A stretch of DNA of 64,000 nt from Leptasterias polaris (taxonomy: Eukaryota; Echinodermata; Asteroidea; Forcipulatida; Asteriidae): contig JAZGTN010000026.1 in assembly GCA_037783415.1 (NCBI GenBank), forward strand, positions 3,679,001 to 3,743,000. The letters are read 5' to 3'. Positions within the stretch are counted from its first letter, which is position 1. Each line of letters starts with the position of its first letter. Positions 36,181 to 50,500 of this stretch are shown one piece after another. Below the pieces are notes generated by a model, which saw only the letters and a program-made list of their open reading frames with translations, made no database searches and was not told where the DNA came from. The position numbers were made by a program, and so were the translations under genes.

Positions 36181-38026
36181 CGCACATGGCACATTATATG
36201 CTGCGCCTTGCCTTTATAATTATATACCGATGTATATATTCCGCCAGATCCTTCCGCGCAGCGGAGGTATTCTAAGAACTAATTTTCGTACTAATTCACT
36301 GCCCCGTTCAACCGTACGAAAATAAATATCCACACAGTATACCTCAAAATCGTTTGGTTTTCCTTTTACTTCGTGGAATATTAACACAGTCCGCCATTTT
36401 TGGGGAACAAAATTGTTTACTTCACAAAAATGGCGGATCGTGTTGGTTCACGAAGTAAAAGGGAAATCATACAATTTCGAGGGATATTTTGTGTGATTCA
36501 TTATTTGCTACTTTTAAAACACCTTTTCCAACCATGTTATTTTTATAACAAACGCTTTTGTAGCTCAAATTGCCCAATCCGAAGGCAACGTGTCCTTTTA
36601 AGCCTTACCTTTTTCCCCTCGTCAAATCAAACGGCAAAACTGTAGCAGGGTTCCATTGTGGCCTGGTTCCATTCTGGTATTGCCAGAGCGGGTTCTTTGT
36701 GGTCTGTCAAAAACCGTGAAAATCCTTACGACTATGGGCAACTGCCACCCCTCCCGACTTAAAGTAATTTTTTCTGAAGATGACAATCAAGTTGGGTTGA
36801 ATCCCTGAAGTCCTTTATTATCTTCTGTAAAACAAACTTTTTATAACATACAGCACCCTCTGTCATCCAGTTCAAAGGTTAAATTCCTCGTCATTTGTGG
36901 TTTTGGCTTGGCCCCACCGGTCTCGCTTACTGCTGGGAATTGGGATGGGTTGATGAGCTCATCATATAAGTTCTTGTTCCGGATGTTGTGATGCATGATG
37001 GGACTGATTGTACTGCTGATCAGCGCAATACGCACAATCACAACGCGTACAGGCATAGTATGAAAACGATTTATAACTAGCCCTCTTTAAGACAAGTTAA
37101 AAAAAAAAAAAACTTGCTGAGTAAATTATTAATGTTGCGATCGAGTCCTGTATTTAGTACGAGGCAAAGAATAACAACATTTAATTTCCAATGTATTTAC
37201 ACCAAAGCTATTATTGATAGAAGTCGAATCTTTCATAAACAGGGTGAGAGGTGACCGCGACCGGGGGTTGTTATAGGTCAGTACAGAGACAATGGTCCAA
37301 TGAGCATGCGTACACGTCTCCCACTCAATCTGGAAGAGACTAGATGTTCGGGCTACCACTATTGCCGTGAACGGATTTATTTTTGCCAAACTGAAGTCTG
37401 AGTCTATATTGTATTGTTTCGCTTGTGAGCAAAACACGCCCCATGCTGACACTGACTGGAGAAGATACGGTGGGCCGGGACCGGGTGAAGGGGATGTTGA
37501 GTCTAACGCGAATAAGACTGACGCGACGCGACGTACGGACGGAAAGTGCAACGATTATACCCACTGCTTGTTTAGTTTGCTTAGTTCCTTTTTACAGCCC
37601 TGTCTAGTGTCTCATCCTTTCATAGGCTTTGAAAATATTCTCCCCAACTATTATAGGGGCCTAGTACATACAAATAAGTGCGCTGATTGAATACACCAAC
37701 ATTTGGATTATATTGTTAGTAGTCTTTGAGATGCTAGTTGGGATTAGAGTATAGCTTTTGAGATGCTTGATGGGATTAGATTATTAGTCTTTGGGATGCC
37801 CGATGGGATTAGATAGTTTTTGAGATGCTGTCGATCTAAATGCAGTACTCATTTGCCTCATACTTTTCATTGCATTAATACTCGGGGTGTCCTTAATACT
37901 TGATCATCATCGGTCCAAAAAGTATGTTGGGCGGGCCTTAGTATGTTGGGGTTTACTTGTACAGCATTACGAAGTGGGTATCCCTTGCCATAGGGGCTTT
38001 TGTCCCACGGTGTACGTTTGTGGGCC
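36181..38026. other. Spacer with fold-back at 36356-36467 and small tandem repeat at 37720-37830
   Basis: At 36356-36467 two arms of about 44 bases (sharing CTTTTACTTCGTG and CCGCCATTTTT) face each other. At 37720-37830 about three loose copies of a GAGATGCT..TGGGATTAGA motif occur at roughly 40-base intervals. A 71-residue minus-strand open frame (37056-36841) ends in CCML, a CaaX-like tail; it resembles no family I know. No gene is supported. Confidence 0.4.
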
Positions 38027-38170
38027 CCGTCCCGTACGCAATTTTTTGTCTGCAGCACATGCCGGCTATGGAGTCAACAGTTAAGGGATAGCAATAACAG
38101 CCTATCCCTTAACTGTTGACTGTATTGACCAAGTATGCTGCAGAAAAAATAATCGCCGGACGGGACGGAC
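38027..38170. repeat. Long near-perfect hairpin
   Basis: Two arms of about 65 bases fold back around a 10-base loop. The inner 20 bases (AGTCAACAGTTAAGGGATAG) pair perfectly. The outer parts share CTGCAGCA, ATTTTTT and CGTCCCGT with mismatches. It could be a head-to-head pair of element ends or a transcribed hairpin. No coding sequence. Confidence 0.8.
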
Positions 38171-41100
38171 TGAAGGAAGTTGTTTCAAAAGAGGGCGCTA
38201 TCAGACACAATTTCTGCACAATTCGCCAAATTATTGTAACCCAAGGTGGCGCGCTTCATCATTAACGCTGCGATTTTGATAAGAATCTACCATTTTACTT
38301 AGTGGGTGTTTTAGCCGTGCAAGACGCATCTTTTTCACATTTGTATCTATTTATCAAATATGATATTTAAATATTTAAAAGGTTTTGCTCAGGGCAAACG
38401 TTATTATTGTGTAGTAGCTGAATAATTGATTTTTCTCCCCGAAGTCTTTAGCTGTTATCGTTTTATCCCTAGTTCTTCACCTTTGCTGTGGTTTGCTCTT
38501 TTAAACGCAAAAAACATGCACGTCGTCTGCTGCTACTTTATACACATTTGACTTTTGAGTCGAGAAGCACGACATGGGCGGTTGTCCAAAAAAGTAAGTA
38601 AAAATCACTTAAATTTCGTGTTATATTCTAAAATGTTTTTTTCTTAAAGACCCCATTGTGAGAAGGGCATTCATTGATTCTTATGTCATGGACTGATGGT
38701 CGATTGGTCTTAAAATGAAATGTTACGATCTATTCCTTCCTTTTAGATTAGGCCACATAAAAAAAAACAATTGTTGATCGTCCTCACCCGACCGTTCAAA
38801 ACCCCCCGACCCCATTTTTTTTTTTTTTTTTTTTTTTAATCATAAAAACGGCATTTTCAATGATATTTTCAGTCAAATTTGGCTCTGACATTGTGTTGAT
38901 CTATTTTTCCCATGTCTGGATATCTCTTTATACTTTTACTGCCCAGATTTTTCAGCTGATATTTTTTCAAAATCTATAGGTTTGAAAAGATGTTTGAAGA
39001 AGGTTTTTATGTTGGCAAAGCAAGAACAATTCTTCAAATATTTACTGCGTTTTAGTTTTTTGAAATTTTTTATAGAAAATGTCATCTAGGAGTTAAATGG
39101 GTTTAACAAAACAATCAAAAACACACAAACCCTCTGTTTTATAGTGATTGTGATGATTTCTTTATTCTTTATTTCATATTTGGCCATGTCAAAAAAAAAA
39201 TAATAATAAAAAAAAAATGGTTGTATGGTTGGTTGTACGCATTGTTTACTGAAAACTAGGATGGGAATAAGCTTAAACCATGATGGGTACTATAGTTTCC
39301 CAGTAACTAGTAGGATGCAAAGCTGCTTTTTCATAATGTGAGAGAATGATTAAATGTGCGGCCTATATAGTGAAAAAAGTAAAGGAAAAAAATCTGCATT
39401 TTATCGGCAAAGTTTACTGCTGATGGAGTGTACATGCACCATACTTTTAATAAGATCCCCTTTGTGGAAGAGAATTATAGAAGGTACAATACACCATTGG
39501 GTTTGGAATGAGTACATCATTCTCAACCTGTAATTGTTCAATAAGCTCAGTCAAATACAGCCAATGTGAAATTAGGCAATAATGGTTTGTTTACTGTTTC
39601 AGCTAGTGATTCTTAGTCCAAATAATTTCAATTCAACTAAATAAAAATAAGAAAAACCCAGCTTTGGTTAATGTTAATCTGTCAAATATATGACAGTAAG
39701 GCTAAGAGGGAATATTTTATCAATAGAATTGGCAAAGGAATCAAGTTTATTTAAAGGGAAGGTATATATACATTTGGTAATCACTCTTAAAATTAATGGT
39801 AATAAAAACTCATTGGTTAGAAGCATATAGCAGCTTTCGATAGTTAAAAGCCTTTTGAGAAACATTTCACTTTGAAGTATTGTGGTTTTGCAAAAAGATA
39901 TCAGTTTTTATGCCCCAAAATTTGAATCTGAAGCGTTTCTGTCAGAAATGATTCTCAGATTGTGTATTCCTTAGGGATTATTCTTCCGGCGGCGTGGACA
40001 TATTTGCTCTGGATTTTGTGCGATATCTCAATAAAACGACCACCTTTCGAAGTGCAAATTTGACAGTATAGGATTAAAACAATCGAACGGTTCCAAAAAC
40101 CAAAGGTATATTTTAATAAAGTTAATTTGATTCTTCAATTGTGGTAAAAGTTCTAGACTTTTATTTAGCATGTTTTGGTATGGAATAGAATGAATTTTGG
40201 ATGAAACCAGACTCGGAACAAATGTTTGTCAGTACTTATGTTTGCAGAAAATGTACAACACGTAAACTTTCTGTACAATGTCCTATGTGGTTAGAGGCTG
40301 GAGGAATGAATTTATCCCAAGGGACTTGGATAAAGATGCAGTCAGTTTAATCAAACAGTTCAAAATTCCATGGTCAGCTAAACTACAACAATATTTGACT
40401 TTTCAAGACACATTAAAAAAAGCGCAAATCTTATATATTTTTTTAGAATACACGCATGCTGACAGTATCTGAACTGAACTGATCAGAAGAGGAATTACGG
40501 GTGTTGTCAGACCTCAGAAAATATTATTCGCGGGGATTGATGCTTTCTATCAGGGTAAAACCAGATTGAAAATCAAAACGTGTAAACTGTTTGTTTTTTT
40601 CCAATTTTGTATTCAAGTGCTAACAGTGAGTGCCATCATTGAAAGGTTTGATTTTATCTGGATTAATTCCACACAGAATCCTCCAATAATAACCAGGATG
40701 TGAATTCCTGTACTAAAACTAACTACGTCACAGACATCCACTTTGCCCAGATATTCATCAACCATAAAGACCATGATATTTGCACAATGTTTGTAGTGCC
40801 CGATTCTGATTGCTTTTGCCGTTGCCTGGATTTATATATTTGGCAAGAGTTACACGTCCACAGAGCAGTGATTTTGACAAAAGCTTTATGTACTGAAGAG
40901 TTGATGATAGTGGATTTGTATGTGAGATAGAATGGTGTTCAGCTTATCTGGATCAAATATCTATTTGCGAGAACTTTGTACACTGATGAGGTATGCATAA
41001 TGGGCCTCCGGGTTTTCACCCAAATAGTCCAAGCCAGGATTGCATTAGTCTGATAAGCTAAATAGTAGAATTCAGGACATGTAGCTGACACAAGATACTG

Positions 41101-41561
41101 TCACATCCTAGTGTTAACAGATAAATTATACAAACCATGGATGTGTAAGCTTATGTACTTAGCGACTGTCTGCGGAGTAAATTATCTTAAAACTATTAAT
41201 ACAAGAATTGAGCAACTGGTAAATTAAAAATTTAGGTGAACTCTGCCACAATCCTAGAAAGCCTTTTTTTTTTATTACAAGAATTGATTGCAACATTGCG
41301 AAAGACTCGATGCTACCTAAAATGTGTACATTATGACGCTTAATGTTGATTCATACTTTGTTTTCTTTGCAGAAAGCTTAGCGGGCTTGACAACTGTTTT
41401 CTGAGTTAACTCGTGGAACACATTAAACAATTGTGAGTTCATCACAACACATTGTACATCACTGCACCTTAATGAGTATCAGCTGAAAGTGTCGTAATCC
41501 AACAATGTTTCATTCATTATTCAATCATTAGTTTGGATAAGTAAGTTGGCAAGACGTCATC
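38171..41561 (+). other. Upstream region and probable 5' leader of the myosin gene
   Basis: Mostly AT-rich with poly-T (about 38814-38837) and A-rich runs (about 39191-39218). Two segments look like leader exons. One ends at about 38594 (ATGGGCGGTTGTCCAAAAAA followed by GTAAGT). The other starts at about 41375 after TTTTCTTTGCAG and runs into the myosin ATG. If they are joined, the ATG in the first makes a short upstream ORF that stops in the second. An open frame at 40278-40472 is unrecognised. Confidence 0.35.
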
Positions 41562-44500
41562 ATGGAACTGGTAAGTGTCATTTTATCCCTTTTTATTAAT
41601 TTAACCTGCCTGATTTAAGTGTCTGGCTAGGATAGGAACTGTTCTCTTCTTATAAAAGATGTACAATGTACAATAAAACATACCCTAGCAGCTCTATGAA
41701 TTTTGACAGGTCTATTTCTGTATTTGTAACCCTAAGTGTATAAAATCCATCATACGCAAATCAAGGACCTCCTACCTACTAAATGATGACATTATTCACT
41801 CATGAAATTGCAATCAACTAAGAAATTACTGCATAATGACAAGTGATTAGTGTATGTCAGTTAGTCTAATGATAAAGTTGGATACCCTCATCAGGACAAC
41901 TGAACATTGTGGTCAACTGCATACTAATAATGATAGCTTCTTGTTAGAAAACTTGTTCAACTGTCAATTAGGTCTATATCCTAATTATTTCAAAATCTTG
42001 CGAGAGGTTCTTGCTCGCCCTCTCTCATAAAACAGGATTAAAACAAGTAGGCCTAAAAGTTATCATCTAATCCTTCAATTTTGATCCACAAGTTTTCACA
42101 TATCAAAACAATAAATGATATTAAATAGCTACAAAAAACACGGGAATTCAGATGCAAAACTTCATTTTTTTAAATTTGGAGTTTAACATATTATGACTGC
42201 TACTGGTTTCCAGTTTATTAATATTTTTATTCTTAAAAAATGATCATTTTGTCTGTCAAACATGAGATATTGCTTATCAGATTTCCGCTATGAAAATAAG
42301 CAGGTAATCTGTCTGTACACCATGAGCCGGATAAGCCTACTTTATGGGTATGATTGCCTCTTTTCCCTCTGTGAAGAATAAGACCTGTATATACAGTTCC
42401 ATTACACACAGTATTTTGTGGTACTAGTGAGAGTTTTCTAAATGATTAGCAATTTTGTTTATGTTCTAGTAGGTGATTTAATTTTTGGGGGGCAGTGCTA
42501 TTCGACCCTAAAACCCTGTCTGAAATTAACTAAAGTACTTGGGAATAATCTCACAAATATTTGATTGTGGATTTTTTGTTTCTCTTTATAATCAAAACCC
42601 AACCCATTTCATAGATTTCTAGTTATGCTTCATTATAAATTAATGATGCTGATGTAGGTTACATGTTTTACCTCCAATGGGGTCACTTCTTGTGCAATAT
42701 ATTATAGGCCTACATGTACAATGTCATACAGAGCTGGAACCACACCTACAAACAGAGTCCAAAGTTCAACAATTAGTTTGTATACAGTTCTACACCCTCT
42801 TTTATGGTTTGTCAGTTCAGACATGTTGTTTAGTGTGCATTATTATCATTCATCTCATCATGCGTAGTGTTTGTATTTTTTCAAATGAATCAAGAAAAAC
42901 CTTGAACATTAAATTAATGAGATTCTGTATGGTCACACTAACAGATAACAAAGAATTTGAGAATTTCACAGGAAGTAGGGCCTATATTTAAGAAAAACTA
43001 CCTGAATAACTTTTATAATTGAATGCAAAATAGAAAGAAAAAAGGCAACACATGAACAATGTACCTTTTCCCTGTGACTTTTATTTTAACTACAACATAA
43101 TTGGGTAAGAACCCCTCAAAATACCAGATCTACAAATGATGTAAAAAAAGACTTAGTTTTAAAAGGGCCTCTAGATACATGTAGACATCATGTAACCATC
43201 ATGTAACTATTCTTGAAGGTGGTCGTTGACTCAACTAGCAAAATGGTTCTGTACTAAGGTTACTGCAGATTCAAATGTAGATCAACAAACTGCTTAGCTT
43301 TTTTAGACAGGTAGGCCTAACCTTTAAAAAATAGTTCACTGTACTTGAAATGCGATCCAAATTTAAATCAACAATGTCCCCGGTAGATTTGACTCATTTT
43401 CCAAAAGCACAAAGTCATTACCACATGCAAGGCTTGCTTTCTCTGACTCCCTTTATTAAGTTAAGAATCAGGCGTCTCAAATTACACCAAGCTGGGAAAG
43501 ATTTATCCTCAATTTCACACCAGTCAGCGATTCACATTTCAACCTTCTCTTATTTTGTGCCAACAAATTCTGTAAGTAATAAAACTCAGTCTGTAATTGA
43601 TTGTGAACATGCATGTACATGGATCCAGGATCTCACTAATTATTATAAACTCAATCATTTTCCAACTAGACATGTGAATGCCATCAATGTAGGATTAAGG
43701 TGTCTGTGTTTTTCATTAGCAACAAGATGCTTCGAGTGAACATTTAGTAATTTTTTTTGTTAATGCATGGCTTGAAACACCCAGGTAATTTTTACAATTG
43801 TCCAGCAACCACTCAGCAGAAATTATTAAATGTTTTTCCAGATGCATGCACTTTTAAGTAATTTTTTTTTATCAATTTGGGTTGAAAACAAGAAAATTGG
43901 GTAGAGCAGGACTTGATCCAGGGATCACCGGATTCACGTGCCTGCGCTCTACCACCTGAGCTATCTAGCCCTAATGTTGGCAGTCTCGTTATTTTGTCAA
44001 TATCTTTGTTCGTGGGTGCCATGTAGCCAGGGATCACACCAAAGTTAATGATACAACCTAGAAAGTGGCAGCAGAGGGATCACCTTATTAAGTGGATGCA
44101 CTTTTCAAGACTTACAATTTCCAGTTTCAGACCTACTCAAAAAACTTGATGATGTCTAACGTTCTACAAAATTTAAGCCCATCAATATATTTTCTATCAC
44201 ATGCATAAAAGATGCAGTATTTTTATTTGTTGATTTGTATTAAGTATCCTAGGTTGAAGGTTTTTGTCTCTTCTTTGTGCAAGCTGTTAACAATTTGTTC
44301 TGTTAAGCTGTGGTTATTGTTTTATTTTGTGACTATTGCAAAGCTTTTTCTTTGAATGGGATTAAACTTTTGATGAATATTTGAATGGGGCAAGTCAAGA
44401 GTATGTACTATGTACCTAGGCCTATAATAAACAATAGACCTTGCATATGACGTCATTTGAGTAGGGCGCCCTCGCCTAGAGGTCAAAAGGAAGATGTTCA

Positions 44501-47500
44501 TTGGCCAGTCCTGTGCGCCGCGCGTACAAATCAGCGCGTTTCCATTGTTTCATCATCAGTTTACCTCTAAGATGGCGGCTTGGTGACGTCAATGCATAAG
44601 GCCCATTGAACAGTAATTTCAACTTTTATTTCATGTACACAGTAAGCATGTAAATCTTTATACACTACCTCTAAAATCCTCATAAAGAGAAGTCAAATAT
44701 TACACATACACAACAGGTTAGTAAGATCATAGAGGTAAGTACTTGTTTAACTTAAAGGTGCACACACCATAAAATGTAGAATACAGCTATTAAGTGTAGA
44801 ACTTCAAAATCCAGACTTCATGGCTTTATGATGTCTTTAGAAGTCTATAGCATGATTGCATGACTTTGAATATTTTAATGGTCATCCACTTCCTAAAAAA
44901 TATAGGCTGTGTTTGAATTGGCTGCAAAAGCTTTGGTTGGGGTATGGAGGTAGATTTTCACGTCATGTGTTGAAGTATAGTATGTCATTAGCAAGACCCA
45001 TAGCAACAGTCAAAGCCGTAGCTGTAGCTGCCAATTTGGATAAAGCCATAGCCTCTCCTGGGCAAGCCATTTGCAAGTAATGATCAACATTTTCATAAAA
45101 CTGAAACCAAAATTGATATTAACCCTCTCCTCCTAGCAAATGGTGTTTACACTTTGTGACAATATTTAATAGGATTGTACAGGTGTTTTTCTCATACCTG
45201 GGCTGGATAAATAATACAATCAGATTCAATTTCAATGCCACATGTAATATATGCTAACTTTCCCAGCATAACTGGTTTTAAACATAGTTTTTGTACCAAG
45301 CAATTGGCTATTAATTCCTTGTGAAAATCACCATTCTACTGTTTTGGTTACAATATTGCCATTTTAACGATTGATACATTAAAAAAAAAATATTCCTGTA
45401 AAAAGTGATTGCTTCACTGCCTTTACAACCTGTAATAATATTCTGTCAATAATTTATGAGGCTAAAGAAGTGTAAAGGTGTTGTTTTTCAAAGGGCAGTT
45501 TATTGCTTTTGTCAATAACAAGTGTTTTTAAAGGAATGGTAAGTCATGCAAGTTTAATTGTTTATTGAAGCCCATTTATTGTGTAAAGGCATTTTTTTGA
45601 TAAAAGATAAATAGTCTTAAATATTCTTTTAAATGTTTTTTTATTGAGGTTGAGGACAGGGTGATGCACATGATCTGGATTATGAAACAAATCTTGGGTT
45701 ATTTAAGATGCCAATAAAATAAGAACAGATTTAATAATTTAATTATTGTTATTTTTATTTTTTTTGCTATATTTTTTATCCCTCCGCGGGATAATATAAA
45801 ATATATGCAGGCTGCCCTTTTTGGTTTCTTTAATCTTAATTAATTTGAAATTGTAAATTAAAAACTAACCCTGATATGTTGTACATCTCCTTTAAGTGGC
45901 AAACTGGATCGTGTTTAGCATGAGGGACTTGCTTGCAAGCCTGGTATCTCTACATCAAACTTAATGACCTGTTGTCATATCCCATAAAGGTGTAATGGTT
46001 GGTTGAACTACTCATTGAGAGCTGAATCAGCTGTAGTGTTCAAATAATATCACTTCATGTACGGGAAATCTGTGCTGTGCTCTGTCAATTTGTTCTGTAA
46101 TATTGTGTTAAATATGATTGTACAAAAAATAACCAGGGTGGGGTGAGGGAATCCCCCAGCTCAGAACCCTTGCCCCCTTCTTAAACCCCAAATGAGATTA
46201 GAAAAAATGCACAAATGATTTGTTGGATAGCCCCCCCCCCCCCCCCCCGAATCATGTTTTTGTCCCCAGCTTGCACCCCTCCTCCCAAATGAAACTGTCT
46301 GTTACACCACTGCTTTTTGGAGACCTCCATCTACACCCTTTCTACATGTATGTGCTAAGAATTAAAAAAAAGATAACTAATTGCTTTTTAAAAACAAACC
46401 TTCTATTTGATAAAGCAAACCTCTTTAAAGTGGATGAGTTTAATATTTTTTTATGATTGTCCTCGGTAAAGTACTGCAGATGTCTGATGCTGCAAGCCCA
46501 TGAAAGTACTCTGCATTTGGCAACTGATTCTAGAATTTAAGTAGTCAAGTTATTCACACACATAAAGATCTTCTGCTTCATTGATAAATTATGCAACCCT
46601 GAAACACCCACAAGGTTGTATCTAATACACAATAATGTATAATTTGACATTTTGTGTCCAAACTGATGTTTTGTATAGCTGATTGTTTATACCTTGGAGA
46701 CGATGTGTCAAAAATTGAATTGCTTATATTTTGACAGGGTACTCCAATATGGTTCGACTCTGGTGCAGAGTATCCTCTACCAGGACGAGTCACAGAGACC
46801 TATGGAGGGGAGGCCAGTGGTGTCCAAGTACAATGTGTCATGGATGGAAAGGTATGATACTGTTGCCTACAAACAACTTATCACCATAGTGAGGCTTGTA
46901 GGAAAATAGTGTGGCACCTCTATGCATATTGTATGGTGTTGAATAAATAATGGCAGTGTTAAATATATACAGAAACAGTGTTTACTCATATAAAAAAACC
47001 TTGTACAAATGTTTAATATTGCATAACAATCAACAACATGAATATTTACTCCAAAAATGTATGACCTTATAATCTTACTTGGTAAGAGCTTTTGAGAGCT
47101 GCTGATATTATAAAACATTGTCAGAAACGACACCCTTTGAAGTAATGTAGTTTTCGAGAAGGAGGTAATTTTCACCAAATATTTTGAATCTGAGAATGGC
47201 TCTAGGCATGAAGCCTTTCTCTGGTGTTTTGTTATATTATATTATTTTCTTGCAACTTCGATGACCCATTGAGCCCAACTTTTCACAGGTTTGTTATTTG
47301 TAAGCGTATGTTGGGATACACCAAGTGAGGATACTGGTCTTTGACAATTAATAAAAGTATACCCTGCCTGTAACTTTGCGCAACAACAACAAAGTATTGA
47401 TATTAACAAATCTTGTTCAAATGTTTAATAGTGCATAACAATAACAATTTGAAAATTCATACGAGCAAAAAGATTTGAGTCATTTCCATTATTCAATTAC

Positions 47501-50500
47501 TATGGGCAATTTACATGCACACTAGGCCTATACACTATTTTCCAGATTTGTATAATGATATGTATCTGCAGTCTGTTATTACATTTGTTGTTGATTGAAA
47601 ACAAGATATGATGAAAACAAAAAACATGGTCGATGGCCATTTCAGATATCATTATTTTGCTTAAGTGGGGGCACTGTGTTCAATAACTGTACATTGGAAT
47701 TGTTATTGAAAATTAAATTAGAAGAATGGAAATATTAAATGGATGAATGAAGAATCTAAATAGGATTATGTTAAAGATAATAGTAAATCTACCATGAATT
47801 TACAAAACATTTGTTCTAAAGTACTGAATAAAATACAAAAGCAAGTTTGTGTTACTAGTTGTCAGATATTTTCAAATACTGATTGCAAATGTTATTATTC
47901 TGTAACATTTCCCCCCAGATGTACACAGTACGTAATCCAGCTGAGAATATAAGGATGCGTCATGATGCATTAGAGATTCAGCACTTTGAAGACATGATTC
48001 AGCTGAGGTAACGAAGCTAAATCTATTCTGTAATTTGTAATAATCCCTGTCATTGATAATAATCGTTACAAGTTTTACATTTTTAAGTATCCCCTTTTCC
48101 ATTATTTATTTATAATATATTCTTGAATTAATTTTGGTTTTACTTTGTCACCAATGTGTGATAAGCAATAGTTCTGTTATAGTCCTGCAGAATAATCAAT
48201 CAATAGGCCACTGCTTCTTGAGTGGGATTTGAACCCAAGACCCACTTATTCTAGAGCAGATGTCTGAGACGTTGAGAGCGTTGTTGATGAGAGACCAGCT
48301 CCAATTCTGTGTTATCGGCAGCAGCAAGAACAAAACGATTTTCTGCAGGATTCAGAAAGCATTTTGTAAACAGAAAACATTCTTTGTTCCAAAAATACAC
48401 CTGTTATCAATTGTTTTACCAATTGATTGTACCCAATGAGCTGAAGCGTATGTAGGGAGGCTTTTCAACTGCATTTGGGAACTAAAGCCAAACTAGACAG
48501 ACCATTATAGAATATTAATTTTAATAATTACACACATTGGCATTTAGCCTTTAGCCACGACCCTGCTGGTTTTAAATGGCTCTTTAAGACCTCACCGCTA
48601 CTCTTTTATTCCCTCATTAAAGTCACAAAATTTAACGGAAGTCAATATTTTTAAAGGGCTAAAATTCCCTCTAAAATAGACCTAAAGACAACAATCAAAA
48701 TAACTGCAATACAAGTAAAAGCTAATGTTGTTCAATCCCCTTAAAACACATTGAAGGGACTTTAAACCTACAGACTGCCAACGCCTATACTGTAAATCAT
48801 GTCGGGTAATTTGTTCTTTAAAATGTCAAATTTAAGTCTGACAAAACTGTTTTTGATTAGAAAGCATGAATTACTTAACCTGGTTTTGGTTGTTAATACA
48901 CCTATCAATTGTATGACGCACTATGAGACCCCCGGGGATGGTGCGTCAAGTTTGCGTCTTTACTCTCGGAAAAAGTGACTGTGGGTACGTCAAGTCCAAT
49001 AGTGGTCAGTCAAAAAATCTTCGAGCGGTGCGTCGAGGTACGTCATGGTCCGTCGATGTCCATTTCAACATTTATTATTTGTCCGTCGGTGGTGCGTTGC
49101 TATCCGCGAAAGGTGAGTCAAAAAAACGTTCGGAAGACCGTCCAAATCTGCAACAAGTGTGTCAATTTTTTGACTCGGGATGGGTCTTTGGACACGCAAA
49201 TCCGTCCCCACATATGGACAGTGACGCACCATCCCCGGGGGTCTCATAGTGCGTCATACAATTGATAGGTGTATAATAAAATGAGTTGTTATCATGTTCA
49301 CTTAGCTTGGTGCACTTTTTAGTTATCTCCACAGCAAGGTTTTCAAATTCCTGGATACAAACCATGCCAACCTTTTAAAAAGTCATGAACGTCTTTCAGT
49401 TAAATCTAGAATTTTGACCCATTCAGCCCCTCATTAATCAAATGCCTTTTGTGACTGTCAAGTGTTATATGATTTAGATTGAAGAATATTGTAGGTCAAT
49501 ATTTATGAAGTATTCGTTTTAATCATTAACAGCCAATTACAGATTTTATCAAATCACTCGTTGGGTATCTGTGCAACCATTTATTAATTGGAACATTTAC
49601 AAGTTTTGTTTAAAAGCATAGACAAATGGATCAATGCAGACATTCTGATCCTTGACAAGTCATTGTACTTCCCCCCTCCCAACCCCATTCCCAAACACCC
49701 CCTCCCTCCCCCATTAATAAAGCTATCAGGGAAACAATCACAGCCAATGCACTTTACATTGTAATTTGATTGATAACCTGTTGATGCTAAGCATTTTTGT
49801 CAGTGATAAGCAGATTTGTGAGTGTTATTCCGTTAAATGAAACCAGACCTTTGCTGAAATTTGACTGGGCTTCAAATTAAAACAATTTGCAAGACCACAG
49901 TGAATAAGACATGTGTATCTGCATTCTGAAACAGAACTCAGATTGTAATAACCAAAACTATTTGTATCATTAATCACTTTAAAGTGAGGGGTCTTTATTA
50001 GATTGATTCTGAAGAGGGGGAAAAACTTATCTATGATTCTTCTGAATCAGGAAGACAAGACATAGGACACCTTTGAATTACGGTTTATATGAAACTTTAG
50101 AAACTGCTGAATGGCTTGTGTTCAGATCTAATCTTTATTACTTGACTGTCGGTCAAGAAAATTAAGCTCCAATATTTGAGAACAATTTTGGAAGGTTATT
50201 TTCAAATTTTCTTTCTTTTAATTAAAGTTAATGCACCTGTGAAAATCAGTTAAGTATCGTCCCTTTAAATCACACACACTTGAAACCTTATACTGCTTGA
50301 CAGGTGTTTGTGGGAAAATAACACACTTGAAAGAGATGTTAGGAAAAAGGAGTTCTTTACATTCTGAAAAGGGATGGTACAGGTTAGACTGTAATGATTG
50401 TGTTGCTAGACAACAGCATCGGAAGTATAAGGGAAATTATGGCAGTGAAGCTTTCATGCATGAAGTGCCCCATGGCTACCTTATGCTGAGGAGCTGTAAT

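Noticed and set aside
43350..43739. 129-codon open frame in myosin intron 1
   Set aside because: No recognisable domain, no matching splice structure, and unremarkable AT-rich composition.
43905..43975. A tRNA gene on the minus strand
   Set aside because: A- and B-box-like words are present, but the anticodon stem does not pair and the conserved U before the anticodon is missing, so a SINE relic is more likely.
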